Source of the DNA: QHXW01 sp963847515
GTDB taxonomy: Bacteria; Acidobacteriota; Terriglobia; Bryobacterales; Bryobacteraceae
Reading direction: 5' to 3'
Assembly: GCA_963847515.1 (NCBI GenBank)
Contig: CAWKAA010000005.1
Coordinates: 1,364,001 to 1,428,000, forward strand
Length of the DNA: 64,000 nt
Shown: positions 9,043-17,315 of the stretch, piece after piece
Numbering within the stretch: the stretch's first letter is position 1
Layout: each line of letters starts with the position of its first letter
Notes under the pieces: model-generated
Told to the model about the DNA's origin: nothing
Database searches by the model: none
What the model saw: the letters and a program-made list of their open reading frames with translations, nothing else
Translations under genes and position numbers: made by a program

Positions 9043-9837
9043 ATGGATCTTCAACTGAAAGGCAAACTGGCGCTCGTTACCGGCTCGACCGCGGGCATCG
9101 GCCTAGCCATAGCAAAAGCACTCGCGGGCGAAGGGGCGCGGGTTATCGTGAATGGACGGACCGAGTCTCGTGTGAAGGCGGCCGCGGATACGATCCAGCG
9201 CGCCCACCCATCGGCACGCGTTGAACAATTCGCCGCCAACCTGGCTGAGGCTAGTGCGGCGGCCAGTGTTCTTGCGCGATACCCAGCTATAGACATCCTG
9301 GTGAACAATCTCGGTGTCTACCAGGTCAGGCCTTTCGAGCAGATCACAGATGCCGACTGGAGCTCTATTATCGAGACAAATTTCATGAGCGGCGTTCGCC
9401 TGAGCCGAGGTTGGCTGCCGGGGATGAAAGCAACCGGTTGGGGCCGCATCATTTTCATCTCGAGCGAATCGGCTGTGAACATTCCACCGGAAATGATCCA
9501 CTACGGTGTCACAAAGACCATGCAGGTGGCGCTGGCGCGCGGGCTGGCCGAAACTGTGGCCGGTACGGGTGTGACGGTAAACTCCGTGCTCGCGGGACCG
9601 ACGCGCTCGGAAGGAGTCGACAACTTCGTTGCCGATATGGCTCGTTCGAAAAGCGTCAGTGAGGCGGAGATTGAAAAGGAATTTTTCCGGAGCATTCGAC
9701 CCAGTTCGCTGTTGCAACGTTTCGCTTCAGTCGACGAAGTAGCGGCCATGGTGGCGTTTGTCGCCAGCCCATTGTCCTCAGCGACCAACGGTGCTGCGCT
9801 TCGCGCGGATGGCGGGGTGGTGCGCTCGATTCTGTAG
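9043..9837 (+). CDS. Short-chain dehydrogenase/reductase
   Basis: A 264-residue classical SDR oxidoreductase. It has the Rossmann motif 'VTGSTAGIGLAIAKAL', the 'NNLG' structural motif, the catalytic serine in 'IFISSESAVNI', and YxxxK in 'HYGVTKTMQVAL'. The C-terminal 'ATNGAALRADGG' is the usual SDR ending. An NADP-type preference is plausible from 'NGRTESRV' but not certain; the substrate is unknown. It is transcribed towards the GH3 gene, from which it is separated by two hairpins. Confidence 0.85.
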   Translation: MDLQLKGKLALVTGSTAGIGLAIAKALAGEGARVIVNGRTESRVKAAADTIQRAHPSARVEQFAANLAEASAAASVLARYPAIDILVNNLGVYQVRPFEQITDADWSSIIETNFMSGVRLSRGWLPGMKATGWGRIIFISSESAVNIPPEMIHYGVTKTMQVALARGLAETVAGTGVTVNSVLAGPTRSEGVDNFVADMARSKSVSEAEIEKEFFRSIRPSSLLQRFASVDEVAAMVAFVASPLSSATNGAALRADGGVVRSIL

Positions 9838-9887
9838 CCGGACCAGGGGTCCGGCGCGGACGAGGGCGTCCACCCCACTGCGGGTGG
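9837..9887. terminator. Twin hairpins between convergent genes
   Basis: GCCGGACC-AGG-GGTCCGGC (9837-9855) is a perfect 8-bp stem. CCACCC...GGGTGG (9870-9887) forms a second stem. They sit between the SDR stop and the GH3 stop, so a two-way terminator is likely, although neither has a strong T run. Confidence 0.55.
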
Positions 9888-9898
9888 CGCAGCGAAGG

Positions 9899-12130
9899 TT
9901 ACAGGAGTGTGAAATCTTTCGAGAGTTTTCCAATGCTGGCGCGGAATTTGCCGGGCTCGGTGGTCCAGCGATTATTCAGTCCCACAAATGCCAGGTCCGC
10001 GGCCGTGAGCGTGAACGAAACTATGCGGCTCTCACCGGGCTTCAGCTCGACTTTCCTGAAGCCTTTCAATTCGCGGTTGGGCGGAGTAAGGCTGCGATAG
10101 AGGTCCGAGACATAGAGTTGAACCACTTCTTTCCCGGCAATTGCGCCGGTATTTTTTACATCCACGCTCGCCCTTAAGTCGCCGTCACGCCTAAGCGTCG
10201 CGCTGCTGAGCTTCAAGCCGGAGTAAGCGAAAGTCGTGTAACTCAGGCCGTGACCGAACTCGAATTCGGGATCAACATGATTGCCCTCCAGGGTCTCGTT
10301 CACTTTGTAATCGTAGGTGGTGAGCGCGTTCGGATGTCGCGGATACGTAAAGGACAATTTTCCGCTGGGATTCACGTCGCCGAACAGGATGTCGGCTACC
10401 GCGCGGCCTCCTTCGAGTCCCGGCAGATAGGCCATGACGATGGCACTCGACAGCGGAACGATGGGGCGAATGACACGCGGCCTGCCTTGCGCGAGAACGG
10501 TCACCATAGGCTTGCCGGTCTTCGCCAACTCGGTGACGAGCCGCAACTGCGCGTCATCGAGCGTCAGGTCATCGATATTGCCGGGGGTCTCGCAATAAGC
10601 GTGCTCGCCCAGGCAAGCGACGATCACATCAACGCTCGCCGCCGCCGAAACTGCCGCGGTAATGTCGATTTCCTTGTCGAAGCTGGTTCCCGGAACGTAG
10701 TTCACGTTCTCTTTACCTGCTGCGTTCACGATTCCGTCAAGAAGCGTCGGCTTGTCTCTCGGAAAAAGCTCTTCTTCCTGGCCTAACCAGCTCCTGCTCC
10801 AGCCGCCATTCAGCACTGTGTGCAAATTGGCGGTAGGTCCGGTAACCAGGATCTTGCGCCCGCGCGCGAGCGGGAGAACTTGGTTGTCATTCTTCAGCAG
10901 CGTAATGGCCTCTCGCGCGGCGGCCAGGTTCGCTTCAGCAAACGCCGGTTGATCGAAGCGAGCTTTCATGGCAGGGTCGGGCCGCGGGTTCTCGAAAATA
11001 CCCGTCATGAATTTGACGCGCAAAATCCGCCGTACCGCATCATCAATGCGCGGCATGGGCACCGACCCATCATGAACACACTGCATCAGGAGGTCGAAGA
11101 AACTGAAGTCCAGGGGGACCATGCTCATGTCGATGCCGGCCATTACAGCGATGCGGACAGCCTCTTTCGGCGAGTCGGCCACGCGATCGCGCGTGTACAG
11201 CCGTTCGACGTCGTTCCAATCGGACACCACAAAGCCGCGGAAGCCCCATTCGTTTTTCAGAATCTCCGTCAGCAGATGATAATTTGCGTGGCCCGGAATG
11301 CCATCGATCTCACCGGAATTGACCATCACGGTCGGCACGCCGGCCTTCACTCCGTCTTCGAATGTTGGCAGAAAAGTTTGGCGCAGCATACGCTCACTGA
11401 TGTGCGCCTGCGTGCGATCCTTGCCGTTAAAAGGAAGGCTGTAGCCGGCATAATGCTTGAGGCACGCGGCGACTTTTTCCTTTGCGCCGACGTCCGAGCC
11501 CTGCAGGCCGCGTATGTACGCCTTTCCCATCTCCCTGGCCAGCAGCACATCCTCGCCGTAGGTTTCCCAGAACCGCGGCCACAAGGGCTGACGGCCGATG
11601 TCAAGAACAGGATAGAAATTCCACGGAACGCCGGCGGCGCGTGTTTGGAAGGCCGAGATTTCGCCGGCGCGCTCAGCTAGTTCGGAGTTCCAGGTGGCGG
11701 CCAGCGCGAACGCCTGCGGAAACAATGTGGAGCCCATGACGTAGTTCGCGCCGTGAATCGAATCGAGGCCGTAGAGCACGGGAATCTTCAAGCGCGTTTT
11801 CGCGGCGGCATCCTGAATCTGATTGATGATTTCGTGCCAGTGATCCACCGTGTAAGCGTGGCCCATCACGTTGAGAATGGATCCGACTTTGTAGTGGTCA
11901 ACCGCGATTTGAAGTTTGGAAGGATCCAACTGGTGGGGTTCGCTATTGCGCGAGACGAGCTCAATGGTAACTTGCGTCATCTGGCCGACTTTTTCCTCGG
12001 CCGTCATCTGTTTCAGCAGCGCGTCAACCCGGTCTTCAACGGGCTCATTGCGGCTCTGCGCTCCGAGTGCGGCTGCGCCAGCCGGAGCCATCGCCACGAA
12101 GGTTCTTCTGGAGATGAAGGGACCTAACAT
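9899..12130 (-). CDS. Glycoside hydrolase family 3 beta-glucosidase, exported
   Basis: A 743-residue GH3 enzyme. The N-terminus has a twin-arginine-like signal ('SRRTFVAMAPAGAAALGAQ'). The GH3 N-terminal barrel carries 'GLDSIHGANYV', 'KHYAGYSLPFNGKDR' and the nucleophile Asp304 in 'GFVVSDWND'. The C-terminal sandwich and the fibronectin III-like domain ('KNTGAIAGKEVVQLYVSD') complete a BglX-type architecture. It probably hydrolyses beta-linked gluco-oligosaccharides in the periplasm. No sugar-utilisation neighbours are seen. Confidence 0.9.
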   Translation of the reverse strand: MLGPFISRRTFVAMAPAGAAALGAQSRNEPVEDRVDALLKQMTAEEKVGQMTQVTIELVSRNSEPHQLDPSKLQIAVDHYKVGSILNVMGHAYTVDHWHEIINQIQDAAAKTRLKIPVLYGLDSIHGANYVMGSTLFPQAFALAATWNSELAERAGEISAFQTRAAGVPWNFYPVLDIGRQPLWPRFWETYGEDVLLAREMGKAYIRGLQGSDVGAKEKVAACLKHYAGYSLPFNGKDRTQAHISERMLRQTFLPTFEDGVKAGVPTVMVNSGEIDGIPGHANYHLLTEILKNEWGFRGFVVSDWNDVERLYTRDRVADSPKEAVRIAVMAGIDMSMVPLDFSFFDLLMQCVHDGSVPMPRIDDAVRRILRVKFMTGIFENPRPDPAMKARFDQPAFAEANLAAAREAITLLKNDNQVLPLARGRKILVTGPTANLHTVLNGGWSRSWLGQEEELFPRDKPTLLDGIVNAAGKENVNYVPGTSFDKEIDITAAVSAAASVDVIVACLGEHAYCETPGNIDDLTLDDAQLRLVTELAKTGKPMVTVLAQGRPRVIRPIVPLSSAIVMAYLPGLEGGRAVADILFGDVNPSGKLSFTYPRHPNALTTYDYKVNETLEGNHVDPEFEFGHGLSYTTFAYSGLKLSSATLRRDGDLRASVDVKNTGAIAGKEVVQLYVSDLYRSLTPPNRELKGFRKVELKPGESRIVSFTLTAADLAFVGLNNRWTTEPGKFRASIGKLSKDFTLL

Positions 12131-12230
12131 GGTGCCATGATATAGCGTCTGCCGGATTACTTCACGACTTACAGGTTGATCGTCTTATCGTGAGCCATCA
12201 CTTTACGGCCCCCGGGGAGTTTATTGACAA

Positions 12231-12325
12231 ACGGGGACAGGCAGCGCCGTCCACGCGCCGACGGGCCGGATGACGTTGATTCCGTTGCTAGGCGGCTTGG
12301 GACGGCGAAGCCCGTCCCCATTTTT
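12231..12325. repeat. Nested inverted repeat with T run
   Basis: The outer arms ACGGGGACAGGC (12231-12242) and GCCCGTCCCC (12310-12319) pair with one mismatch. The inner arms GCCGTCC (12246-12252) and GGACGGC (12300-12306) pair perfectly. A T run follows on the plus strand (12321-12325), yet both flanking genes are on the minus strand, so this looks more like an intergenic repeat element than a terminator for them. Confidence 0.5.
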
Positions 12326-12334
12326 CAGCAGAAT

Positions 12335-13079
12335 TCAGACTGGCCGCGGCGCCTCGACCGGCTGGCCGGACAATTCCGCAACCTCGCGCTCGAGCCGCGC
12401 GATCAGTTGCGACCGGTCGTGAAGTTTCATGCCGGTAGTGGGGATGGGGTCGCCGATCTTCAAGACGACCGGGCCGCCGCGCACGTAATTCGAGCCCATG
12501 GGCAGCACGTCGCGGGTGCCTGCGATTCCCAATGGCACGGCGGGAACTCCGGCTTTGATCGCGATGTATGCGGCGCCTTCTTTGAACTCGCGCATCGGGC
12601 CGGCCGCGAGCGGCCGCCCTCGGGAAACAAGAGCATGGACACGTTCCGCTCTTGAATCAAGCGCGCGCCAAGCGCCATGCTTTTCACCGATGCCCGGGCA
12701 TCGCCTCGCGACAACTGGCAGGTGGCCGGCGCGCTTCAGATGCGTTCCGAGAAATGGAACGAGAAACAGGCCCTGTTTAGCGTAGAACCGAATCTCTACC
12801 GGAAGGGAAGCCAGGACCGTGGGTATATCCATGTAGCTGCTATGGTTGGCGACGAACACGTATTTCTGCTTAGGATCGATTTTCTCGAGACCCTCGATGC
12901 GGAGTTGCACGCCGCCGGCGCGCAACAGGGCGCGACCCCACATGCGTGCCAGCTTTTCGGGCAGGCGTCCGGTACGGATCGAAGAGTGTAAAAAGGTACG
13001 ACAGAGTACCAAAGCCGATCGTCAGCAGCACGATCAAGGGGTCGGTGAACACGAGAGACCGGAGGTGGCCGAGTGACAT
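12335..13079 (-). pseudogene. plsC: 1-acyl-sn-glycerol-3-phosphate acyltransferase PlsC (frameshifted)
   Basis: The product begins 'MSLGHLRSLVFTDPLIV' at 13079. It has an N-terminal membrane helix, the acyltransferase motif NHxxxD-like 'FVANHSSYMDIPTVL', the 'LFPEGGRS' motif and 'GVPAVPLGIAG'. Three frame changes are needed: an extra base near 12978, another near 12710, and a one-base loss near 12613. It makes phosphatidic acid in phospholipid synthesis. It is the last gene of the rsfS-rlmH-accD-folC-plsC run and starts 16 bases after folC. Confidence 0.82.
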
Positions 13080-13095
13080 TGCCGTCGAAAGTATT

Positions 13096-14386
13096 CTACC
13101 CGTTCAGCAGGGCCAGAGCCTCACCCACCAGGAAGAGGGATCCAGTGATAAAGATCACGCGATCAGATGGACCGGATCGTGCGCCGCGGAGCGCCGTCGC
13201 GAGATCCGGCGCCGTTTGCACACTGGAGTGGTCGGCCAGCGCACGGATGGTTTCCGGATCGACGGCGCGGGATTGATGGGGCGCGGTGGCGATTACCTCG
13301 TTGACCAGAGGGAACAGGATGCCGGTCATTTCTGCAATCGCCTTGTCGCGCATGGCTCCATAGATCATGACGATATGCCGCCCCGAATAAAATTGCCGGA
13401 TATAGCCGGCGAGCGCCCGCGCTCCAGCCGGGTTGTGCGCGCCATCGAGGATGATTTCCGGAGACTCGGAGACATGATCGAGCCGGCCCGGCCAGCGCGT
13501 GCCCGCGATGCCTCGCTCAATGGCGGGCGCCGAAACGCCTAGTCTATCGAGGGCTGCGATTGCGACGATGGCATTCTCCACCTGATGGCGGCCAGCCAGA
13601 GGGCAGTGCGATTCGCAATGGCGCGATCATTTCCGCTTCTGCGCGGTGAAACTCGGCTGCCGCGGAGCGGTCAAGCGTACACTCTCCGCTCTCCACTTCT
13701 CTTGCGCATGGACCACTTCGATGCCCAATTCGGCTGCGCGCGCGTCGAGCGTACGCCTGCGCCTCAGGCCGCTGCCCCGCGAATACCGCCGGCACGCCCG
13801 GCTTCAGAATGCCCGCCTTCTCGCCCGCGATGGCTTCCAGGCTCTTGCCCAGAAAAGCTTCGTGATCGAAATCCACTGGCGTGATGACGCACAGCTCGGG
13901 GTGACCACATTGGTCGCGTCCAGCCGGCCGCCCAGCCCGACTTCCAGCACCACCGTTTCGGTCTCGCTGTTCGTGAAACAAGCAGAAACGCCATGGCGGT
14001 GACGGTTTCGAAATAGGTGGGGTGAAAGTCGATCGCGCCCCGGTCCAGAAGCTGCTTCGGCGCACAGCGTGCACGCGGTCGAAGGCGCGCGCTGAACTGC
14101 ACCGGCAGCTGACCGGGCAGCCATCGATGCGAATGCGCTCGGTAGGCTCGGCCAGGTGCGGCGAAGTGAACAGGCCGGTGCGCAATCCGGCGGCGCGCAG
14201 GCCCGATTCGATCATGGCGCAGGTGGAACCCTTTGCCGTTGGTGCCGGCCACATGCACGATGCGGCAGCCGCTGCGGGATTTCCGAGCGCGTCCAGCAGC
14301 GTGGTGATGCGCTCCAGGCCGAACTTCGCGGTCTTGACTTCGTTGCCCAGCGAGTAGAGGAACTGGACCGAATCCGGATAGTTCAT
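13096..14386 (-). pseudogene. folC: Bifunctional folylpolyglutamate/dihydrofolate synthase FolC (frameshifted)
   Basis: The start 'MNYPDSVQFLYSLGNEVKTAKFGLERI' at 14386 overlaps the accD stop (TAATG). The Mur-ligase-like P-loop 'HVAGTNGKGST' can be read only by joining frames, and 'GLFTSPHLAEPTERI' follows. The intact C-terminal part (13096-13581) has 'LDGAHNPAGARALAGY', the second-domain signature. Several indels separate the parts between 13580 and 14260. It adds glutamate to folates. Context with accD is common in bacteria. Confidence 0.85.
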
Positions 14387-15252
14387 TACTGCACCGGGCC
14401 GCAAAAGAACTTCAGGGCCTTGGCGATGTAGGTCTTCAGATCGAGGCGCGGCACCACGGCGTCCAGCATGCCGTGCTTCAGCAGGAACTCGCTGCGCTGA
14501 AATCCTTCGGGCAGCTTCTGGCGGATGGTCTGCTCGATGACGCGCGGGCCGGCGAATCCGATCAGCGCGCCGGGTTCGGCGATATTCAGATCGCCCAGCA
14601 TGGCGAGACTGGCGGTGACGCCGCCGGTGGTGGGATCGGTGAGCACGCTGATATAGGGAACGCGCGCTTCATCCAGGCGCATGAGCGCGGCCGAAATTTT
14701 GGCCATCTGCATCAGGCTGATGGCGCCCTCCTGCATGCGCGCGCCGCCCGAAGCCGAGACGATGACCAGCGGTGTCGTTCCGGCTCATCGAGCGCTCGAT
14801 GGCGCGCGTGATCTTTTCGCCCACCACGCAGCCCATGCTGCCGCCGATGAACTTCGGCTCCATGGCGCAGATCTGGACCTTGCGCCCGTCCAGGGTTCCG
14901 GCAGCCGAGATCAGCGCGTCCGCGAGCGAGGTGGCTTCCTGGGCAGCCTGCAGACGCTCGCGGTAGGGCGCTGATCCACGAAATCCAGCGGGTCGGAGGA
15001 AGCGAGGTCGGTGTCGAATTGCTGTGTACTCGCCGTCGAGCAGAAGCTTCGAGCCGCGCGACGGCGTCGATGCGGAAATGCGCGCCGCACTTGGGGCAGA
15101 CGTTCTGATTGGCCTCGAGATCCTTCTTCCAGATGATCTGCTTGCAGCCCTCGCACTTCTGCCACAGGCCTTCGGTTTCACGCGTCGCGCTCGCCCTCTT
15201 CCGGCTTGCGGCTTCTTTTCGCGGCGCCGGTTTCCCGCTTGAACCAGGACAT
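14386..15252 (-). pseudogene. accD: Acetyl-CoA carboxylase carboxyltransferase beta subunit AccD (frameshifted)
   Basis: The start 'MSWFKRETGAAKRSRKPEE' at 15252 leads into the zinc ribbon 'CEGCKQIIWKKDLEAN...CPKCGAHF' (four Cys). The carboxyltransferase core has 'PKFIGGSMGCVVGEKI', 'GGARMQEGAISLMQMAKI' and 'VLTDPTTGGVTASLAMLGD'. At least four indels interrupt it (an extra T near 15180, others near 15020, 14965 and 14775). It pairs with AccA to make malonyl-CoA. The C-terminal 115 residues are intact in one frame. Confidence 0.88.
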
Positions 15253-15265
15253 GAACCCACCTACC

Positions 15266-15686
15266 TTAGCGCGGGTACGGATGGCCCCGCAAGGTTGTAA
15301 ACGCGCGGTAGATCTGCTCGGCCAGCATGGCGCGAGCCAGTTCGTGGGGAAACGTCATGCGCGAGAGGGACAACAGCAGATCGGCGCGCTCGCGCCAGCC
15401 GGCCGGCAGGCCATCGGCTCCGCCCACCAGAAATACCAGGTCGCGGCCCTCCATTTCGGCTTTCGCCAGGAGCGCGGTGAACTCGCGCGAGTCCATCTCG
15501 CGCCCGCCGGGGTCGAGAAAAATCTTGCGCGCGGAAGGGTGGCGGGACCAGAGATCGAAGCGGTCTGGCCGGATTTCGCGCATGTCGCAGGAGGTGTAAT
15601 GCGTCGACGCGCTTTACAAAATCCGCCGCGATTCGGTTAGCGGCCGGGTCTCTCGGCTTGCCAATGTAGTAAAGGAACAACTTCAC
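15266..15686 (-). pseudogene. rlmH: 23S rRNA pseudouridine-1915 N3-methyltransferase RlmH (one frameshift)
   Basis: The GTG start at 15686 overlaps the rsfS stop (GTGA) and gives 'MKLFLYYIGKPRDPAANRIAADF'. The SPOUT domain follows after an extra base near 15605: 'FLVGGADGLP', 'LSLSRMTFPHELARAMLAEQIYRA' and the terminal 'GHPYPR' are hallmarks of RlmH. It methylates the ribosomal decoding-neighbour pseudouridine in helix 69. Frame-corrected length is 139 residues, slightly short for the family. Pairing with rsfS is the usual bacterial arrangement. Confidence 0.88.
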
Positions 15687-16051
15687 GCAGCGGGAATGGC
15701 GATGCTCTTGGCGTTGCGCCAGAGGCGTTCCAGATCGTAATAGGTGCGGGCGCGGGGTGAGAAGATGTGCACCACGAAATCGCCATAATCCACCAGCACC
15801 CATTCGCCATGCTTGTAACCTTCCACGCTGATGGGGAACTCGCCCTGCTGTTTGAGTTCCTGCCCGATCTCATCGCTGATGGCCTGGATCTGGCGTTGAT
15901 TGGCGCCCGTGCACAACACGAAGTAATCGGTGAAGGAAGTGATGCCGGTCAGGTCCAGCACTCTGAGGTCAGTTGCCTTTTTGGATTCGGCCGCGCGGAC
16001 GGCCGCCAGCCACAGTGGAAGTTCGGAATGGTTTTGTTCTGCTCTGCTCAG
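15683..16051 (-). CDS. rsfS: Ribosome silencing factor RsfS, possible CTG start
   Basis: A DUF143 protein with 'VLDLTGITSFTDYFVLCTGANQRQIQAI' and 'GEWVLVDYGDFVVHIF'. The first ATG/GTG in frame is the GTG at 15961, but the typical RsfS N-terminus ('LAAVRAAESKKATDLR') is encoded upstream in frame with no ATG, GTG or TTG before a stop. A CTG at 16049-16051, five bases after AGGGAG, gives a 122-residue protein of normal length. Either CTG is the start, or the start codon is mis-sequenced. RsfS binds uL14 and blocks subunit joining in starvation. Confidence 0.85.
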   Translation of the reverse strand: MSRAEQNHSELPLWLAAVRAAESKKATDLRVLDLTGITSFTDYFVLCTGANQRQIQAISDEIGQELKQQGEFPISVEGYKHGEWVLVDYGDFVVHIFSPRARTYYDLERLWRNAKSIAIPAA

Positions 16052-16169
16052 AAGCGCTCCCTATTGGTATCGTACTATAAGCGCACCATCCCGATCTGTA
16101 TGAGGGAGACAAAAGATACACAACGCCTGGCGCCTCGGCGCCGGGAATTCGAAGCGCTGGGGTTCGCCT

Positions 16170-16250
16170 GATTTTGGCGGGCAGCTGCGGTTTTTCGGGC
16201 CTGGAAAGAAAAAGCCGCAGGTCTTCTGCAAAAAGACGCTGCAGCCCTGC
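16170..16250. repeat. Dispersed intergenic hairpin repeat, copy 1
   Basis: Lies in the gap between rsfS and the 16.3 kb membrane gene. It has the arms CTGCGGTTTTTC (16185-16196) and GAAAAAGCCGCAG (16208-16220), followed by GTCTTCTGCAAAAAGACGC. A closely similar sequence recurs at 56778-56842 in the same orientation. The rest of the gap (16052-16169) shows only a GGCGCC palindrome pair. Confidence 0.6.
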
Positions 16251-16273
16251 GCTACCGGTTGCGCGGGGTTGGT

Positions 16274-17101
16274 TTAAAGATGTACGCCCAGCCGCCTCTT
16301 TACTAGAAGGCCCGCTAGCATGGAGAATGCAAAGAACCACCAGATCCAATTGAACTGAAAGTTGCCGGGTCCCCACATGGCCGTTGGATAATGGATTTCC
16401 ACCCAAGCCACGTTGCCTCTCTGTAATGGAAGTTCGCCGGGATGCCAGAAAAGATCGCTGAGGCGGCTGGACCGGCGATCGGACAAATAAGACCATGGGC
16501 CACCCGCCACAACGTGCTTTTCGATCCTCTCGCCGTTAATGAATAGTTTGAGAGGGCCGGAAACAGCGCCCAAGGGGCGAATCCGCCAGCACACCTGATT
16601 GTCGCGGAAGACGCGGAGGGCCGGCGTCTCAACCGAAACCAGCGCAGGCGCTTCCAACCGTGGCGGAGACTCTTGTTCGTTGATGGGTCCAGCGAATTGC
16701 ACGGTCACGATGGCAGGCTGGGCAATAGGTAGCGGATCGCGGCCATATAGAGCCTCCATCCGAATCATGAGCAGGGCGACGGGAATCACACCGATCAGGA
16801 CTGCCGGCAACATAAGGCTGAGGTACCTCAGGTTGAGACGCAACAGGCGAATTTGCGATCGCCACACTACGCGAGGCTCATCCCAGAAGATCCGGAATTC
16901 AAGCAGCGTCGCCTGGATCTGCCGCCGCGTGAGCCGAACCGCATTTTGGTTCGAGATCTTGCCGATGATCCAAAGCATGGCAATGCCGGCAGCGGACGCC
17001 AGCAGTGCCAGGCTCAGCATTGGGCTCAGTGCGCCGACTGTGGAAGCGTAGAGATCCAGCAGGCGGGAGAATACACGATCGAGCGCAGCCAGGTAAGCCA
17101 C
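16274..17101 (-). CDS. Membrane protein with Oxa1/EMC3-like topology
   Basis: A 275-residue protein. An N-terminal amphipathic stretch is followed by TM1 (about 30-47), a charged helical loop rich in Arg ('VRLTRRQIQATLLEFRIFWDEP...'), TM2 (about 93-113, with 'LMLPAVLIGVIPVALLM'), a predicted periplasmic domain of about 125 residues, and TM3 near the C-terminus (about 250-268). The TM-coiled loop-TM arrangement resembles the DUF106/EMC3/YidC superfamily, but I cannot show homology by eye. It is the last gene after two phosphodiesterase-like proteins on the same strand, with 12 bases between it and its upstream neighbour. Confidence 0.6.
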   Translation of the reverse strand: MAYLAALDRVFSRLLDLYASTVGALSPMLSLALLASAAGIAMLWIIGKISNQNAVRLTRRQIQATLLEFRIFWDEPRVVWRSQIRLLRLNLRYLSLMLPAVLIGVIPVALLMIRMEALYGRDPLPIAQPAIVTVQFAGPINEQESPPRLEAPALVSVETPALRVFRDNQVCWRIRPLGAVSGPLKLFINGERIEKHVVAGGPWSYLSDRRSSRLSDLFWHPGELPLQRGNVAWVEIHYPTAMWGPGNFQFNWIWWFFAFSMLAGLLVKRRLGVHL

Positions 17102-17113
17102 CAGATCAGCGAT

Positions 17114-17305
17114 CTACTCGATATATCCGAGCCCTTTCAGCTTCTTGAGAACCTCCTGGTCCGAATCCGTCACCTCGATTTTTGCGAGCTCCTTTTCCAG
17201 AACGTGCTCGATGAATTCCTGAGGAGAAGAGTAACCGGCAGCCTCGGCACACCGGACGATGCGGTCCCACAGGGGCTGCCTGAGCTTGAGTGTAGGTCGC
17301 GACAT
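17114..17305 (-). CDS. Small RHH-like protein
   Basis: A 63-residue protein starting 'MSRPTLKLRQPLWDRIVRCAE' at 17305. A short beta-like strand (TLKLRQ) followed by two helices ('LWDRIVRCAEAAG' and 'SPQEFIEHVLEKEL') fits a ribbon-helix-helix fold. The C-terminal 'EVLKKLKGLGYIE' resembles a tail often seen after phosphodiesterase/TPR proteins in acidobacteria. It sits 10 bases downstream of the lipoprotein gene. A DNA-binding or regulatory role is possible, not shown. Confidence 0.6.
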   Translation of the reverse strand: MSRPTLKLRQPLWDRIVRCAEAAGYSSPQEFIEHVLEKELAKIEVTDSDQEVLKKLKGLGYIE

Positions 17306-17315
17306 AGATCGAATT

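Noticed and set aside
12231..12325. Terminator for plsC
   Set aside because: The T run follows the hairpin on the plus strand while plsC is transcribed on the minus strand.
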